Below are positions 62,579 through 64,000 of a DNA stretch of 64,000 bases, piece by piece. Location: assembly GCF_900604945.1 (NCBI RefSeq), contig NZ_UWPB01000002.1:620001-684000 (forward strand), given 5' to 3'. A program made the position numbers and the translations under genes. Source of the DNA: Ruminococcus sp. Marseille-P6503 (GTDB taxonomy: Bacteria; Bacillota; Clostridia; Oscillospirales; Ruminococcaceae). Under the pieces are notes generated by a model. That model was not told the origin of the DNA, made no database searches, and saw only the letters and a program-made list of their open reading frames with translations. The number at the start of each line of letters is the position of its first letter. The stretch's first letter is position 1.

Positions 62579-62738
62579 AACCTGCGCAAATTACGGCTAT
62601 GACGACGAATACGGCTGTTATGTATGCGATATCGACCTTGATGAGGACGAAATGCAGAAGTTTTTAAGCTGTTCTGATTTTAACTGTCCTTATTACCGCA
62701 GCGGCGACGAATACGCAGTTGTAAAAAAGCAGAATTAA
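62544..62738 (+). CDS. DUF6472-type Cys-rich small protein
   Basis: 64 aa from ATG 62544, preceded by GGAGGAGAGG. Four CxxC-like Cys (CCETCANYGYDDEYGCYVC) then LDEDEMQKFLSC and CPYYRSGDEY, a pattern of short clostridial proteins probably binding zinc. Overlaps the preceding gene in another frame. Confidence 0.75.
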   Translation: MIVMGASGSCCETCANYGYDDEYGCYVCDIDLDEDEMQKFLSCSDFNCPYYRSGDEYAVVKKQN

Positions 62739-62836
62739 GCCGGTAAAGCTGAAAAATAAAGCTATTGATTTTTGAAGCCTGAGGCTATAGAATAAAAGTC
62801 TGAGGATTATTACATTATGAGAGGATCTGCAAAAGC

Positions 62837-63952
62837 ATGGAAATAATAAATAAGAACGACAAGGCCTTGCTTGAGGAATATGAGGATTTTGCCAAAAACA
62901 GCAGGTACGGAAATTTTATGCAGTCGCTGCGCTGGCCCAAGGTAAAGGACACATGGGGCTGGGACGCTGTGATTTCAAGGGACGGGGACGGAAAAATTCA
63001 GGGAACCTGTCTGGTCATAATCAAGAAGATACCTATTTTCGGCTGTACGTTTCTTTACGCTCCTCACGGTCCTGTGTGCGATTGGAGCAATAAGGAGATC
63101 ATGCAGGATCTTTTTGAGGGGATAAAGGTTCTTGCAAAGAAGTATAAGAGCTATCAGTTTATGTGGGATCCCTGCTTTGAGGAGCAGGACAGGGAGCTTT
63201 CGGAAATGATAGTAAGCATGGGCTTTACTCACATTTACGACGCTCCCGAGCTTTCCACCATTCAGGCGAGAAACAACTATATGCTGAGAAATATTGAAGG
63301 CAGAACTCCAGACGAGGTTATGGCTACCTTCAAATCGGACTGGAGAAACAGGATAAGAAAGGCTTCGAGAAAGGGAGTCGTATGCAGAGCGTGCGGTAAG
63401 GAAGCTCTCGACGATTTTTATCCTATGATGCAGGCGACGGGCATACGCGACGGCTTTTCGATACGCTCTAAGGAGTATTTTGCAAAAATGCTTGACGGAC
63501 TGGGCGAGGAGCACTGCCGGCTGTTTATGTGCTATCTGAAGGACGAGGAAAGCGGCAAGGAGATTCCCGTTTCCGGAGCGGTAACTACTCAGTATGCCGG
63601 AAAGACCTGCTATGTTTACGGCGCGTCCTCCAATCAGCACAGAAATACCTATCCCAACTATCTTATGCAGTGGACGATGATAAACTGGGCGATTGAGAAC
63701 AATAATTTCATATATGATTTTCAGGGAATACCTTTTTATAAGGACGAAACCCATCCCAACTACGGCGTATACAAGTTCAAAAAGGGCTTTAACGGAGAGG
63801 TCGTGACCTATGCGGGAGAATTTTTCTACGTATTTATGCCTTTAAGAAAAAAACTGGTGGATCTGTGCGAGAGGATAGTTATGAAAATGCACGCCAGAAA
63901 AACCAAAAAGCTTATCGAGAACAGAAACAAGGAATTCAATACTGAAAAGTAG
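62837..63952 (+). CDS. FemAB-family peptidoglycan bridge peptidyltransferase
   Basis: 371 aa. Two GNAT-like domains and the FemX/FemA signatures: FMQSLRWPKVKDTWGWD, YAPHGPVCDW, FKSDWRNRIRKASRKGV, VYGASSNQHRNTYPNYLMQW and YDFQGIPFY...YGVYKFKKGFNGE. It uses aminoacyl-tRNA to add an amino acid to the lipid II stem peptide for cross-bridging. The coiled-coil arm of FemA is absent, as in short FemX types. Confidence 0.92.
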   Translation: MEIINKNDKALLEEYEDFAKNSRYGNFMQSLRWPKVKDTWGWDAVISRDGDGKIQGTCLVIIKKIPIFGCTFLYAPHGPVCDWSNKEIMQDLFEGIKVLAKKYKSYQFMWDPCFEEQDRELSEMIVSMGFTHIYDAPELSTIQARNNYMLRNIEGRTPDEVMATFKSDWRNRIRKASRKGVVCRACGKEALDDFYPMMQATGIRDGFSIRSKEYFAKMLDGLGEEHCRLFMCYLKDEESGKEIPVSGAVTTQYAGKTCYVYGASSNQHRNTYPNYLMQWTMINWAIENNNFIYDFQGIPFYKDETHPNYGVYKFKKGFNGEVVTYAGEFFYVFMPLRKKLVDLCERIVMKMHARKTKKLIENRNKEFNTEK

Positions 63953-63965
63953 TTTCAGATGAAAT

Positions 63966-64000
63966 CCCGCGGACAAAGTCAGACGGCTTTTGTCTGCGGG
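63966..64000 (+). terminator. Terminator of the FemAB gene (cut by window end)
   Basis: CCCGCGGACAAAG / CTTTTGTCTGCGGG stem reaching the last base of the window. Confidence 0.65.

Overview
The window reads as chromosome of a low-to-moderate GC, strictly anaerobic member of the Clostridia, most like a Ruminococcus-type Oscillospiraceae. The basis is T-box-controlled hisS and ilvA, a pyruvate:ferredoxin oxidoreductase, a clostridial-style PBP / MinD / methylglyoxal synthase cluster, a lone MsmX/UgpC-type sugar ABC ATPase, DUF4830 and FemAB proteins, sortase-anchored surface proteins, and five SGNH/GDSL esterases of the kind used on acetylated plant polysaccharides. No species can be named from the sequence alone.

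Layout. 1-2.8 kb: the 3' end of a sortase-anchored FIVAR surface protein and an Rpn-type nuclease. 2.8-10.4 kb: an AT-rich island with a tyrosine recombinase, a 3.45-kb segment bounded by perfect 34-bp inverted repeats and holding two convergent genes (a STAND/AAA-like ATPase with a helical-repeat C-terminus, and a D-Ala-D-Ala-ligase-like ATP-grasp enzyme), then a SIR2-HerA gene pair. 10.4-13.2 kb: hairpins, an IS3-family element with a -1 frameshift site, and a decayed second IS3 element. 13.3-19.7 kb: a giant surface SGNH esterase, a small SGNH hydrolase, a divergent LysR regulator, a TIGR04076 protein and a nitroreductase. 20-24.5 kb: a methyltransferase behind an attenuator-like leader, a two-component system and a frameshifted DUF368 transporter. 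24.5-27.4 kb: gene fragments, a holin-endolysin pair and tRNA-Ser(GGA). 27.5-33.3 kb: a CE2-like esterase, small accessory genes, an AT-rich two-ORF module between 130-bp direct repeats, and an SGNH lipoprotein. 33.4-64 kb: mostly core genes (guaB, a DtxR-type regulator, aspS/hisS with T-box, mgsA, minD, a class B PBP, an RsuA-type pseudouridine synthase, a UgpC-type ATPase, an SGNH lipoprotein, TatD, a GT2 enzyme, SseB, an alkyltransferase-like protein, a MerR regulator, nifJ, a CLC transporter, ridA, ilvA with T-box, sfsA, FemAB).

The outstanding locus is 3.0-10.4 kb. Each 34-bp repeat contains the ribosome-binding site and ends 4 bp before one gene's start codon, so recombination between them would exchange which gene follows the fixed left-hand promoter region. 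The two inner genes overlap tail to tail with no visible terminator, so a transcript entering from the left could continue into SIR2-HerA in either orientation. I infer a phase-variable SIR2-HerA (Nezha-like) defence locus that swaps its accessory module; neither the inversion nor the defence role is shown by sequence alone.
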